Positions 21,966 through 32,279 of a stretch of DNA of 64,000 nt are shown piece after piece (position 1 is the stretch's first letter; the number at the start of each line of letters is the position of its first letter). The stretch covers positions 10,874,769-10,938,768 of the forward strand of contig CM059624.1 of assembly GCA_030435675.1 (NCBI GenBank), in the 5' to 3' direction. The notes below the pieces were generated by a model. The model had not been told where the DNA came from. It did not search any database and saw nothing but the letters and a program-made list of their open reading frames with translations. The position numbers and the translations under genes are program-made. The DNA is from Steinernema hermaphroditum. Lineage: Eukaryota > Nematoda > Chromadorea > Rhabditida > Steinernematidae.

Positions 21966-22298
21966 TGTGGAAAACGGTTCGTAGCGTCTTCACACGCAAC
22001 CGATGTTCACTACGTATGAGAATGCTCGCCCTAACAGAAATAAACGTCTACAACCGATGGAGATTGCTGCTGCCACGCGGTTAAATTCTCAGCGATACGA
22101 CGACAAAAGGTGCAGAGCTTGTTCCGAACACAGTGACGAAACACAAACGTTACAACACCGCGAACTTCTTCACTAACGACGACTACGACAGACAAATGTG
22201 CGGACACTGGTCACGCACAACGACAAGACAACAAACTACAACAGTACACTACGTTTTCTTCTTTTATAATCTGTCCCTCTGGACTACACCTTGTCACA
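21966..22298 (-). repeat. LTR (5' LTR in element orientation)
   Basis: Direct copy of 20064-20396, with TGTGGAAAACGG at the left and CCTTGTCACA at the right. The candidate primer-binding site is immediately to its left. Confidence 0.85.
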
Positions 22299-22837
22299 AC
22301 ACGAATCTACAACGATTCAAACAGAGAAACAGCGATCCAATGATCGAACAACGGGCTCCAAACACTTCAATCGCACGGCTTGGGCTTCAGTCGTCGCTTC
22401 CAGCAAGCGCGCCGCTTCGCGGCTCAATCTTCACGCTGCAGCTGGTAGAACGTTCTCGAATCCGTCGACGGTGGAATTCATGGCGAGACCATGCTGACGC
22501 AATCAGGACGGCCTTTCGTAGGTAAAATCCCCCAGTGCAAACGCTTGTTTGTACTGGGTTACGGTAAAGGATGGTTAACGCGACCGCTTTCAAAGGATAA
22601 CAGTGAGCACTGCACAACGTAGCAGGGGACGCAGCTTACGATTCACTCACAAGGGACTGTTCCCAAGTGATACACGCCGATCGAGCTGATATTTGCCACG
22701 GTGGTAGAGGTGCATCTGAGAAGTCACGCACACAAAAACTCGTGTGCCCAAAATGAAGCTATCCACCCTAAACAGGGCCCCGAAGTTACCAAAATTCACG
22801 ACACTCAATACTAGTGCCATTGAATTGCAATGGCACG

Positions 22838-22905
22838 TTGTGATCGTGTGGTCGAGGGGTAGTGCTCTGAGACGCCAGTCTACGGTCTCGGATTCGAGCC
22901 CAACC
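22838..22905 (+). ncRNA. tRNA-like sequence in left arm
   Basis: GTGTGGTCGAGGGGTAGTGC then TCGGATTCGAGCC: A-box and B-box spacing is that of a tRNA promoter, but the anticodon arm does not fold into a standard seven-base loop with U33, so it is a tRNA relic rather than a gene. Confidence 0.4.
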
Positions 22906-23517
22906 AGTTTTTATTGTGCTTCCATCTTCTTTCTTCTAACCATAACAGCATATTTTCACATCTCCTGGCGTTTACCAACACTGATCATTGGTTTGGAACC
23001 CTTTGCAGGAATCGGAACTGGTAACCCGAATTTCACCTTTGTCGTGGAGTTGATTTTCATTCTTTCGCGCTCCCCCTTCTCCCCTTATCGTTTAAGATGT
23101 CAGAACGACAGATCCTATTCGATTCTGGCCAATACAAACACATATACGCGTAAATGCCTTCTGAAAGTCACGTTTTATTGAATATAGCCAACTTTGCTGG
23201 GTAAGCGGCAACTGTTTATGTGGTCGAGCTGGATAGTCTCTTGGTTGCCGTTTTTGGGATCCGAGTTCGACACCCATCCCAGCCATTCTTCTTTGGTTTG
23301 ATGTCCTGAGGTAATTAGCAAAAGAGAGGGGACCGTGAAAGAACGAAAAACAGCTTCACCACAAAAGTGAAATCTGGGTTACCAGTTCGGATTCGTGCAA
23401 AGGGTTTTTTAGGCTACATTTGATGCAAGACAAGAAACGGTGTTGTTAAACACCAAGAAACATAATAATGTACAGTTTCGGTGAAAAGAAGGAAAATCGA
23501 AACATAATAGATTCTCT

Positions 23518-23583
23518 GTGGGAATCGAACTCGAGACCTTAGACTGCCGTCTCAGAGCACTACCCCTCGACCACACGAGCACA
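23518..23583 (-). ncRNA. tRNA-like sequence in right arm
   Basis: Mirror copy of 22838-22905, with a better B box (GAGTTCGATTCCCA). The anticodon arm is again non-standard. Confidence 0.4.
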
Positions 23584-24750
23584 ACGTGCCATTGCAATTC
23601 AATGGCACTAGTATTGAGTGTCGTGAATTTTGGTAACTTCGGGGCCCTGCTTAGGGTGGATAGCTTCATTTTGGGCACGCGAGTTTTGTGTGCGTGACTT
23701 CTCAGATGCACCTCTACCACCGTGCCAAATATCAGCTCGATTGGCGTGTATCACTTGGGAACAATCCCTTGTCAGTTTCACGAAGAATAAAAACGATTTA
23801 GCCCATTATTCCTCATTTTACACCGTATCTTTGACTAATTAGACAGTTAGACTCAGAGTTTAACGCTGTTTTCGGCCATTCTTCGGTGAGTGATGAGCGG
23901 TCGACTCGAAGTGCCGACCTTAGTGTCAACCACTGCAGGCAAACCAACCCCACGTCCGCTTTTTATCGGTCAAACAGAATTTAGAAGTTTGACAGTACGT
24001 GCAACAAAAGGGATTGGTTTGTCTGCAGTGCGCTATCGACGTCCATCGGAAGATCGTAATTCTAGTGTCGACTCGAACGAAAACCTTAGTCACCGGATGT
24101 CACCTTTTCCAAGGAACTATTGCAGACTCACAACTGATTAGACTGATTGAAAAGATCGCGCATTGCAGCGTTCTTGCGCCAATAGATCTACAAATTGTGA
24201 TTGTTCACTCTTGTGCTCATAATAACTCAGCGAGGAAAGCGCCAAGGAAGATAAGCCAGGGCTCATTCGACGCGCCAGACTGTCCTGAAGAACCGTTCGT
24301 CGGCGAAATCGCCCCACAAATGAAAAGAGACCAGCCATTATGATTTTGAGCATATCCCACTATAAACTCATCGACGCATGAAAAGCGCGCGCCAAATTAT
24401 CGTTGCGAGACGCCAAATGGACCGAATCTACGACAGTTCCGTTAACCTTTACCGTAACCCAGTACAAACAAGCGTTTGCACTGTGAACCCCCACCCCTTT
24501 CGTAGACATCAGATGTTCATCTTCCGCTCGTCATAGACTTCGCAGGAGTGGTGAAACATCCCTCGATACATGTTAATAGAACGAAATGGCACTAAATGTG
24601 CTGATATTAGTACAAACACTAGGATAATATAGTGAAAAAGAACGTCGCGACTATCGTTGTCACGACACCAGGTGCCCCCACCCCAGGGAACGACTTTACG
24701 ACTTTATTTCACGAATCTACTATGCCTTGCGCGACACCGAAAATATACAA

Positions 24751-24970
24751 ACAGAGGATGTCTGGCAGACTACTTCATTCCTGGCGCGGCGTAGATGTCG
24801 AACCGGTCGTAGATGGCGCACTTCACGGGGCATCTGAGAATCGGAAAATCTTCGGATACGGTAGCGGAACATCGTTTGCGGCACAGCGGACGCTTCTGAG
24901 CTTGCATCTGGTGGTCCGCGGTCCGGGAGTTGCGTCTTCGCTGGTCCTCAGAGCGTCGAAGACGCAACTT
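24751..24970 (+). repeat. Family B repeat, partial copy
   Basis: About 170 bp are nearly identical to 6845-7015, and its leading ACAGAGGATGTCT block matches 31757-31775. It ends with an inverted echo (GACGCAACTTCCGGACCGCGG) of its own preceding GGTCCGCGGTCCGGGAGTTG, forming a small hairpin at 24910-24985. Confidence 0.6.
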
Positions 24971-25373
24971 CCGGACCGCGGACACCCCAGGGAAAGATAT
25001 ACAAAAGAAAAAAAGAAGGATAGACCGGGATATAACCCCATCATTGCAGTCTAGCCACAGAATGCGGCGGTAGCGGAAGAACTTTATACCTCCCAGAGAA
25101 GGGTAATGGAGTTCGAGGAAGTCTTCAAACCGCTTAGTCTTTCTAGTCACAGGGACTATTCAGAAAACTGTTATACGGTTCCATCAAGGGTCGGTTAAAG
25201 TGATATATTCTAGAAGGCTGTAGTTATGGGAAAGACATTACAATGTAAAATTTTCAAAAAATGGTGCTGAAAGGTATCATAAATGATGACGTGGCACTAC
25301 TCAAACATAGTAAACATCCCCTCCGATAAGAATGATGTAGTGCCTTGTACAAGACGATAAACAACCCCTTTAG

Positions 25374-25962
25374 GCAGCAAAAGGAGGACGAAAACGCTCC
25401 ATTGGACCACTGACTCCGAACGCCGAACGACAAAGAAGATTTCGGGAGCGGGTGAGTGACCGTAGCCGGCTCTACTCTATTCTTCTCTCTTCAGCGAAAC
25501 CAGGAACTCTCGATTTTATCGGACGAGAACGACGAACTGAGAAACAAAGTAGGGAGTCTTACGCTGGAGGTCTCTCAGCTGAGGTGTCAGCTGAAGACCG
25601 TTTGTGAGAAGTTCCAGGGGAATTCGCCTCAGACATTGAAACGCAAAAGATCGAAGAAGATATACGCTCTGAAAATGCCTTTCAACATGCACCAATTGAG
25701 AAAAAGAGAGAAGATCAGAATGGAGAAGAAGATCGACACGATCAAAGCAGAGATCGAGAATATGAGGATGCAGAATCTGGAGCTACTAGATCAACTGAAG
25801 GAGATCGCAGGGAAGGAAATCAAACATTTACAAGTTCCACCACAGCTGAATGCCAACCTACTAATGTCCTCGATGGCGAGCCTATTTCCTACTTTGAACA
25901 TAGCAGGCCCTTCTTTGCCTTCGTTTTCTGGAGTTATTGTGAATCCGCCTGTAACATCGTGA
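25374..25962 (+). CDS. bZIP protein, GRP-motif family, member 4
   Basis: Two exons are clear: 25374-25451 (after a CCCCTTTAG acceptor) and 25495-25962. The first encodes GGRKRSIGPLTPNAERQRRF, then RER; the second continues RNQELSILSDENDELRNKV. The basic region has the canonical N-x7-R (N-AERQRRF-R), followed by a leucine zipper with leucines seven apart (ELRNKVG, SLTLEVS, QLRCQL). A second basic and coiled segment follows (LRKREKIRMEKKIDTIKAEI) and the tail is proline/serine-rich. It should bind DNA as a dimer in the nucleus. The start codon was not found; the 78-nt first exon shown begins at a splice acceptor, so an upstream exon must supply the ATG. The GP.T motif links it to the genes at 8416 and 9886. 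Confidence 0.65.
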
Positions 25963-26377
25963 CTGAGTCAGCCATTAAATAAAAAACCGCGTATAAAACG
26001 CTTCGTATGAATCAGTTCTCTCTCAATGAAGCATGTCAGGGTCAGAAAGACGTTCGAAAATCGTTGGGAGATGAAAATGAAAATGATGAAAATGAGAACA
26101 AAGTAAAGTTATAGCTAGGGTTGGCACTTCGACTCGACTCGACTCGATGACTCGCCGTTTTCTAACTCGAATCTAACTAGTTTTAGAAATTGAAACCCTG
26201 TCGTGAAACCCACTACAGTGTAGTAAAGGCTCAAAGTAGTTTATGTGTCCTTAAGCACTGTCCGATCTACGATATGATTACACTTGGCCCTTTTTGGTCA
26301 TCATGGTCATTTTCAGGTAATAACATAAATATTAACAAAATATCCCCATTCTCCAAAATCCTCCAAACGACTCCGGA

Positions 26378-26965
26378 TTACCGCGGATCGAACATGCTCC
26401 ACTGGCTGTCTTCGTCTTGAACTCTGAGAGGGCTTGGAGGACGACGTCTGTTGGTGCGCCTGTTGAGTGAGGGCCAGCTGCTCCCATACAACCGTTCGCG
26501 GAGCCTTTCGACCTGCTCTCTGCTGTGGAGAAACGCCTCATGTGCTAACTTCATTTGGCTGACCAGATATGCGATTTGTTGGTCTGTAGTTCGCTTGTAG
26601 GTGCTGAACTCTTCTTGCAGTTTTTCAATCTGTTTTTCCTTTTCGACTGTCTCCGTTTCCTGCTTCTGCTTTAGAGTTACGTTTTCTTTGGTAAGCTGAA
26701 AAGCTCAGCTATCATATGGCTTACGCAGAGGGACTGACCGATTCGTTTTCGAGCAGCAAGTGACGCAGGAGCGAATTCTCGGCAATTAGATCAGTCCTCT
26801 CCTCTGCAAGCCGTACGCCCTCCTGTTCCTTGGCTGCCTTTTCTTCCTCTTTCTAGGGCACAACTTGCACAGGGGTAGAAGTAGAAAACTCACTTTAGCT
26901 CTCCATTTCCGATTGCGCTTTCCACTCTTCGTCAGTTCTTCTTCATCCTTCAGCGGCGGCGCCAT
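26378..26965 (-). CDS. bZIP-like coiled-coil protein, divergent member
   Basis: Three exons in phase: 26894-26965, 26739-26852 and 26378-26695, giving 167 residues, with 41-43 nt introns. The first exon encodes an acidic start, then ELTKSGKRNRKWRAKK, a basic segment parallel to ITKSAIRTKRCRER of the gene at 8416. The second gives a leucine-rich helix (DLIAENSLLRHLLLENESL) and the third a long coiled coil ending in an arginine-rich tail (SLNRRTNRRRPPSP). It lacks the MGRP opening. It probably forms a dimer, but DNA binding is only suggested by the basic stretch. It lies 415 bp from the convergent end of the bZIP gene at 25374. Confidence 0.6.
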
Positions 26966-26969
26966 TTCT

Positions 26970-27820
26970 CGAGCAGTGGTGCGAGAGGGTGTAAACAGCC
27001 TTGTGCTATAGCGTTATCAGTTTTCCCTTTTCGAAAACCACTGATCAGGACTGGGCGTGCCATTGCGTGCGTTTTACATGTTAGAAACAGATATATGTAC
27101 TCAACCTCATCTAACACACAACCAAATACAGAAGGACACCAAATTCACGAAAATCTGCGAAATGTTTTACAATCGAAGTCGTCATCGGCCGACTTCTGGA
27201 GGTTCTCTACCCTCACTGGCTCAGGAAATCGGCTTTGCCTTTTGTTGTAAATAGGCGAATAAGGTCCTTCTCCATGGAGACGATCGGTGTCTGTAGGAGC
27301 TGCCCGCTTCTGCATCTCTATCTGCTCAAGACGTAATTTCCATCTTACTTGGAGTAATTCATCGTAATTGAAAGTTTTCTAGAGTATAGAGGAGCCAGTG
27401 AAAGGACAAGAAGGAATGAGCCTACACAACTATGAAGACGCTGATGTTTTGAGGTAGTCGATTCCATCTGGAAAGGCAAAGTGGATGAGTCGAATACGAT
27501 GCAGATTGACGCTAATGGGATGGTTCTGGCAGTGGACGGTCCTCTTATAAGGGGCTATTTATCCTTATCGCGAATTACTAAGATACCAGCGACCAGAGTG
27601 GGGTTCCTCACCACTTACTAATCAGCATGATAGTGGTTGCTATGGGACCCCGGAACTGCCAGTTGCTCCGGAATTCAGCAGTCCCAGAGCATTCTCCTCA
27701 TGCGTTTGTCCATATACCACCGCCCAAGAGATCTATTAAAGGAATATGAACTTTAATTATGTTGACTTATACAGTAATACCGATATCACTCAAAGAGCAC
27801 TAATAGGTACGAAAACAATG
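26970..27820. other. Intergenic sequence
   Basis: No gene recognised. The 27530-27700 stretch contains short palindromic blocks such as CCTCTTATAAGG. Open frame 27057-27254 has no support. Confidence 0.35.
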
Positions 27821-27825
27821 AGAGA

Positions 27826-28484
27826 TCACCACTCCATCTCAAGGTACGACTTAAGGAAGCGCTCGTGGACCTCGGTGAAGATGGCGTCGCACCGGCGAAT
27901 CTCGTAGCGGAGCCACTCGCGTTCATTCAACGAACCGTCGCGGTCGCCCTTCAACTTGTCGAACTCGGCGCAGATCTTGTTGAGGATTCCGAAGCAGTGT
28001 TCCAGCACGTCCAGCAGGCGATATTCCAGCACGATGCGATGACCCGTAGGAATGCGACGGTTCTGAAATAATCCATTAAACACCACGAGCAAGCCACATT
28101 GGAAACCTCGTGTTCATCGAAGATCTCGAAGGCCTGGCACGCCTTGTCGAGGAGTTCGCCCATGATCTCGAAGCGGTCTTCCTCCAGCGACTTTTCGGGA
28201 CAATCCAATGCGATCATCCGGTCCTCCATCGGCTTCACCCAGTTTTCCGCCTCGGCCCACCGTCGCTTGATGTCTTTGTGGTACTTGACGGCGATAACTT
28301 CCGGCAGGTCTTTCATCTTCGAGAAGAACGAGAGCGGCTTTGTCTTCAGCGACTCCAGCAACTCCTTGTCTTCATCGTTCACCTCTTCTTCGACTTTCGG
28401 CGTCTTCAGCTTCTCTTCTGCTGGAGCTGCCTCGCTCACGTCGCCCACCAACTCGGTCTTCTCGTTCGCTTCCACAGCCGCCAT
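27826..28484 (-). CDS. Acidic helical protein of unknown function
   Basis: Two exons, 28107-28484 and 27826-28062, give 204 residues; the 44-nt intron has a TATTTCAG acceptor and keeps phase. The first about 40 residues are acidic and alanine-rich (disordered). The rest is strongly helical and charged, with WVKPMEDRMIALDCPEKSLE, HCFGILNKICAEFDKLKGD, and an ending of aromatic and acidic residues. No signal peptide or membrane segment, so probably cytoplasmic. No family is recognised. Codon use here is GC-rich at third positions, like the conserved genes in the window, which suggests good expression. ATG 28484 was chosen because the longer frame opens with GTG. Confidence 0.65.
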
Positions 28485-28489
28485 AGTCG

Positions 28490-29515
28490 CGCGAGTCACA
28501 AGCAGCTACCCACACGGAGTGACTGGCTTTTAAACGCTCCGACGAGACATCTGTCTGGAGCCGAATGTTCTCGAATCCTGGATTGTCTCATTTAGTGCAC
28601 TCTGCAACAGATATAGACAGTAGACACACCGTTCCAGACGAATTCGATCTTTCTGCAGTTCGTTCTCCGTCTAGACTCTAGACAGAGAACGTAACACACG
28701 GTAGGACAGACGCCGCATAAAAAAGCAAGAGTTAGTCGTTTCTAGGCGAATACGAAACATCAGAGCCGAAAGGGTGACAAAGCGGGTGACAAAAAACGAG
28801 ACGTCATCGGACTGAAAAGCAAGCATGTCAAATCAGGGTTTTCGTGTCAAGGCCCAGTTTCAGTTAGTACTTTCACTTGTTTGCCAACTGATTCAGTGTG
28901 CCGACAAAAGGCAACAATTGACAGCCATTACATTACCCCTTCTTTGAGTACTCTTCAGAGCACTTTTTGTCTTCAAATGAAGTGTTCAGCCATAGAATGC
29001 CGCGGCACACAGAAAGTTAAAGGCGAAATGAACTCAAACGATGAGCCAAAAATGTGACCACTTAATTGGTTCCCGATAGACAGCTTCTCTCAGCGACTAA
29101 CTTTCTCTATCGCATCTCGTTTTTGGAGTTCTTTTTTTTACCTGAAATATTGTGAATAGAAGCTCCAGATTTGTACCACAGTGCGATTCTCAGTAAGATT
29201 TCGGTGATTTTATAGCTCATATGGAAATTGGATACATATACACATCGTGGGATTACACGATTGGAATGAGCGCAAACACATAAAAAATAACATGCGTTCC
29301 ATATACAGAGCTTACACGGCCGTTCGTGTTTCCGTAGACTGAGTTCTATCAGTTCACGTCGTAAACAATGCTTGTGTTATCACCTGAAGGCGCCGGCGCC
29401 GTCGGGTGTGGCTTTGGTCGTTTCAGTCAAGTGCAAGGTGCGGTAAATATTTACATTTTCTCACTTCGGACTGTATACAAATAAACAACTGTCATATTAT
29501 GCAATGGGTACCAGG
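28490..29515. other. Intergenic sequence, promoter side of the 28484 gene
   Basis: No gene is recognised. A CGCATAAAAAAGC stretch at about 28713 and repeated TCTAGA-like inverted bits (GTCTAGACTCTAGACAGAG at about 28668) are the only features noted. The 29380-29400 part has GAAGGCGCCGGCGCCGTC, a perfect GC palindrome. Confidence 0.35.
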
Positions 29516-29521
29516 AACAAA

Positions 29522-29890
29522 TCAAAAATCCACAAGATCGCCGCCGATCTCGCTCATGGCCTCCAGCATGAACTCCAGGTAGTTCAGAATATCGTGGATT
29601 GCGAGTCCAAGTTGGCAGCCTTCCAGCATAGCTTCTTCGTGCATCTGTGGGACGACGCCGTGCATGTTCCGGGACATTCGAATGCGAAGCTGAAGGTCGT
29701 GGTAGAGATTCTGGAGTTCGTCATGAATCGCCTGGAAGACGGAAGCGGTTTCGTCGTCATAAGCCGCCTCAAAAGCCGATTCGTACGTCAACGCCAGGGC
29801 CTTGAACATTTCAAATAGATGGTTAATGATGGATGGGGCTACCTGGACGGCTGATATGGTCTCGCAGACTTGTTCTAGCAGAGCCTCCAT
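29522..29890 (-). CDS. Small helical protein of unknown function
   Basis: A single-exon frame of 122 residues from ATG 29890. It is leucine, glutamate and alanine-rich with amphipathic heptads (NHLFEMFKALALTYESAFEA, IHDELQNLYHDLQLRI, IHDILNYLEFMLEAMSEIGG), predicted to form a helical bundle. No signal peptide and few cysteines. Third codon positions favour C and G as in the 28484 gene, and the two lie on the same strand 1.04 kb apart, so they may be an old duplicate pair, but I see no clear sequence match. No family is recognised. Confidence 0.6.
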   Translation of the reverse strand: MEALLEQVCETISAVQVAPSIINHLFEMFKALALTYESAFEAAYDDETASVFQAIHDELQNLYHDLQLRIRMSRNMHGVVPQMHEEAMLEGCQLGLAIHDILNYLEFMLEAMSEIGGDLVDF

Positions 29891-29894
29891 CCTG

Positions 29895-31145
29895 GCAGAA
29901 CGTAGAGATGATCGGGCTTGGGAGGAAGTGATTCAAAATGCAGAAAAAGTGCCCTAAAAAGTCGGCGTCTTATCAGTATTTAATAGACGACTGGGCGTGC
30001 TTTCTTGTCGTCTCTGTGAAGTGGCGCGTGATGGGTTGGCGATAAACTTCCGTTGCCTGGAAAACTGATGTCAGCATCTTTGGTGCCACGGGTGATTTGG
30101 TGGTTTTTTGCAACAAATAATTCTCTAAGGAGCAAATTATTGAGCATTGTTTTGCACTTTTCTAAGACAGCATAGGAAGCTGTGGATACAGGGCTATGGT
30201 TGCCTGAAACTGCAGAAACACAGCACCAGGAGCTTTTTCGCGTTCACTTAAAGTCATCGCAAGGCACATTACGAAGCTCTCCCGCAATGATCATTGTCAT
30301 CTTGTAGAAGTTCCATTTTTTAGAGCACATAAGCTTTGCGATAAGGTGCCGCTCCAGTCTGTTCGCTGTCACAGCCTTATCATTATTCAACGAGACCTAC
30401 TTTTCTTGCTGATTCATCTATGGCTGAGAAAAAAAAAGACCGATAAGAGCTGCTCCTTTCAGCGCTTTGCAGCATTATTGAATTACAAGTAATTACTCCG
30501 ATGACATCTCTTGCACCGGAAGAGAAGCAGATGATCATCGTATCGCCCATACATGAACAGAGGGTCCATTCCCATCAGTATTTCGTATATTTACCACCGG
30601 CTATTGGTGTCTTGCCGATCACAAGGCAACTGGAACATCAGTTAACGCATGGTGTGCGCATGTAGTAGATCCTCTATTCTGTTTTCTCTCTAATTGCTTT
30701 GAAATGTACCTAACCTATCGACTACGCAGCGCCGCAAATGCATTGCCAGCACTTTCTATTTTTAGGTGTTTGTAATCGGAGTTTGTGTTTGTAATCGTCA
30801 GATCATACTGTTTACTTACCCCCTTCCTTACTTCGCCTATCTTTGACCATCGTGTTCGTTTACACGAAATTTAGAGAAGGTGTGACTCAATTGTCCTTTC
30901 TGGTCGTCGTTGTTGGCGCTATGATCGCCCCGGTTCGCAGAAACCCCCATGTCCGTCGCCGCCGCCCAACTTCCGACGTAACTTTGATTCGGGAATATCT
31001 ACATGTAACAAGTATAAATTGTGTGGGTCAACTACAAGTGAAATTAAAACCACTTCATTCAGATTCAACCATAGTGTACTCACTAATATGAGAAAAAAAT
31101 GTGTACATAGTGTCACGTACTGTTCATTAGTTGAAAATATTTACA
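29895..31145. other. Intergenic sequence
   Basis: No gene recognised. The phrase AGCCTTATCATTATTCAAC at about 30371 also occurs at about 12554, with weakly similar flanks, so a small dispersed repeat is likely. Open frame 30843-31091 has no support. Confidence 0.35.
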
Positions 31146-31149
31146 CGAG

Positions 31150-31640
31150 TTAAAAAATTGTTGGGTCTTTCATTTGTGTCCCCAGCGATCGGTCGGGTCG
31201 TCCACTCGCTCTCTCTCTGAGGCTGTCTGAGGCGAATGAGTTGAGTAAGAGGTCGTTCTCGATTGTCATTGCGGACGCAATGATCGCCCCGGCTCCCAGA
31301 AGGCCTGGAACACCAGGAAGCCGTAGTTCCACCGTCTTGCCAAGAAGACCTTCACAACCGCCCGACTCCACCCGCGCGGCCAGAGAAGCCGAAGAAGCGT
31401 TGCAACTCCGACGTCTGCGCTGCCAGCTGAAGATGGGATCCCGCTCCGTCCGCTGCGACTTGATTCAACCTCTTCGCCACTTCAACGCCCGCGCATACTA
31501 ATGGGACCACTGATCGTTCTTCTCGGATGCCATCTCCAGCCGAAGCCAGAGGAAAATCAGCGACTACGGTGTGATTAGTGCCTTTTTGTGCATATATGAC
31601 GTCTCGCAAGGTGTAAGCCTTCGATACGAGAAGATAAACT
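31150..31640 (-). repeat. Family A repeat, inverted long copy
   Basis: Reverse complement of the 2580-3195 copy over most of its length, including the CATTTGTGT edge, the GGAACACCAGGAAGCCGTAG block, and the GTGCATATATGACGTCTCGC and CGTAAACTCGTAAA edge. Confidence 0.7.
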
Positions 31641-31756
31641 CGTAAACTCGTAAAAAATTGTTTGCATGTTTGCATTCTTAGGTCAACTGTATCAAGGTTA
31701 CACGGGCGAGTACTCATTTGGATGCTCCTCTTTGAATGCTCCAAGAAATTCTTTTT

Positions 31757-32190
31757 CACAAACAGAGGATGTCTCGTTGTAACCGGCTTCATCCCTGACG
31801 TGGCGTGGATGTTGAACCGGCGCGCTTCGCGGGGCATCTGGCACTCGGCAAAACTTCGGATCCAGCAGCAAAACATCTTGGTCTCGGGCGTTTGCGGCAC
31901 AGCGAACGCTTCTGAGATCACATATGCCTTGAAGACACGGTTCCTTGCTCCGAAAATTGCGTCTTCACCGATGGTGGCATTCTTGGAGCGTCGGCGACCT
32001 TCAGAGTGACTTCTTGCGCAGCGGGATTCCTGGCGTCCGGCATCTTATTGTCAGCGGTGGTTGGACTACGGCTTCCGGGTGTCCCAATTCCCTCTGGAAG
32101 CCGAAAAACTCACACATGCCACAGGGTTTGCCATCAGACCGACTAGACGCTCAGAAAGCGACCGGAAGAACCGACCGCTCCATCGGATAT
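31757..32190 (+). repeat. Family B repeat copy
   Basis: Starts with ACAGAGGATGTCTCG, shared with 24751, and ends with TCAGCGGTGGTTGGACTACG and following sequence shared with 7080-7215. It follows the inverted family A copy directly, repeating the A(minus)-B(plus) order at 6600-7215. Confidence 0.6.
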
Positions 32191-32279
32191 TTATTTGCCA
32201 AAAAAATTCAGTTTACATCGCAAAATACGCACATCACAGTTACATGATACTAGGGTGGAAAAAAGTAAAAAACACCAAT

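Larger units (their letters stand above)
20064..22298 (-). mobile_element. Gag-only LTR retrotransposon, BEL/Pao-like, 2.2 kb
   Basis: Two direct repeats of 333 bp, 20064-20396 and 21966-22298, differ at only a few positions and have TG...CA ends. The interior of about 1.57 kb reads on the minus strand: a gag-like frame and then zinc knuckles, with no protease, reverse transcriptase or integrase. Just inside the minus-strand 5' LTR, the sequence TGGTGCATCG matches a primer-binding site complementary to the 3' end of tRNA-Gly. No clear target duplication was seen at the outer edges. It must have been mobilised by a partner element, if it moved as this deleted form. Confidence 0.8.
22649..23772. 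mobile_element. Inverted-repeat element carrying tRNA-like sequences, 1.1 kb
   Basis: The left end ACAAGGGACTGTTCCCAAGT is mirrored by ACTTGGGAACAATCCCTTGT at the right. The inverted arms extend about 280 bp with high identity. Each arm contains a tRNA-like stretch with an A-box-like TGGTCGAGGGGTAG and a B-box-like GTTCGA or ATTCGA. A third tRNA-like sequence, TGGTCGAGCTGGATAG then GAGTTCGAC, lies in the middle at about 23218-23284. No protein is encoded. It could be a foldback element that captured tRNA genes, or two SINE copies inserted head to head. Confidence 0.65.
22532..24482. repeat. Pair of 48-bp inverted repeats bracketing a 1.95-kb segment
   Basis: The sequence CAGTGCAAACGCTTGTTTGT and its continuation to GTTAAC at 22532-22579 recur inverted at 24441-24482. 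They flank the tRNA-like inverted-repeat element. A third, solitary copy lies at 55175-55230, 270 bp upstream of the helicase gene. The pair could be the ends of a larger element that the inner one entered, or two independent copies of a short repeat. Open frames between 23890 and 24343 gave no convincing transposase. Confidence 0.6.

Noticed and set aside
22838..23583. Possible functional tRNA genes
   Set aside because: A and B boxes are present, but the anticodon arm lacks a seven-base loop with U33 and the acceptor stems do not pair, so these are tRNA-derived relics.
23890..24343. Possible DDE transposase frame between the 48-bp inverted repeats
   Set aside because: The translation has a vague CLQCAIDVHRKIVIL strand-like stretch, but no convincing DDE spacing, and the frame is short and lacks an N-terminal DNA-binding part.
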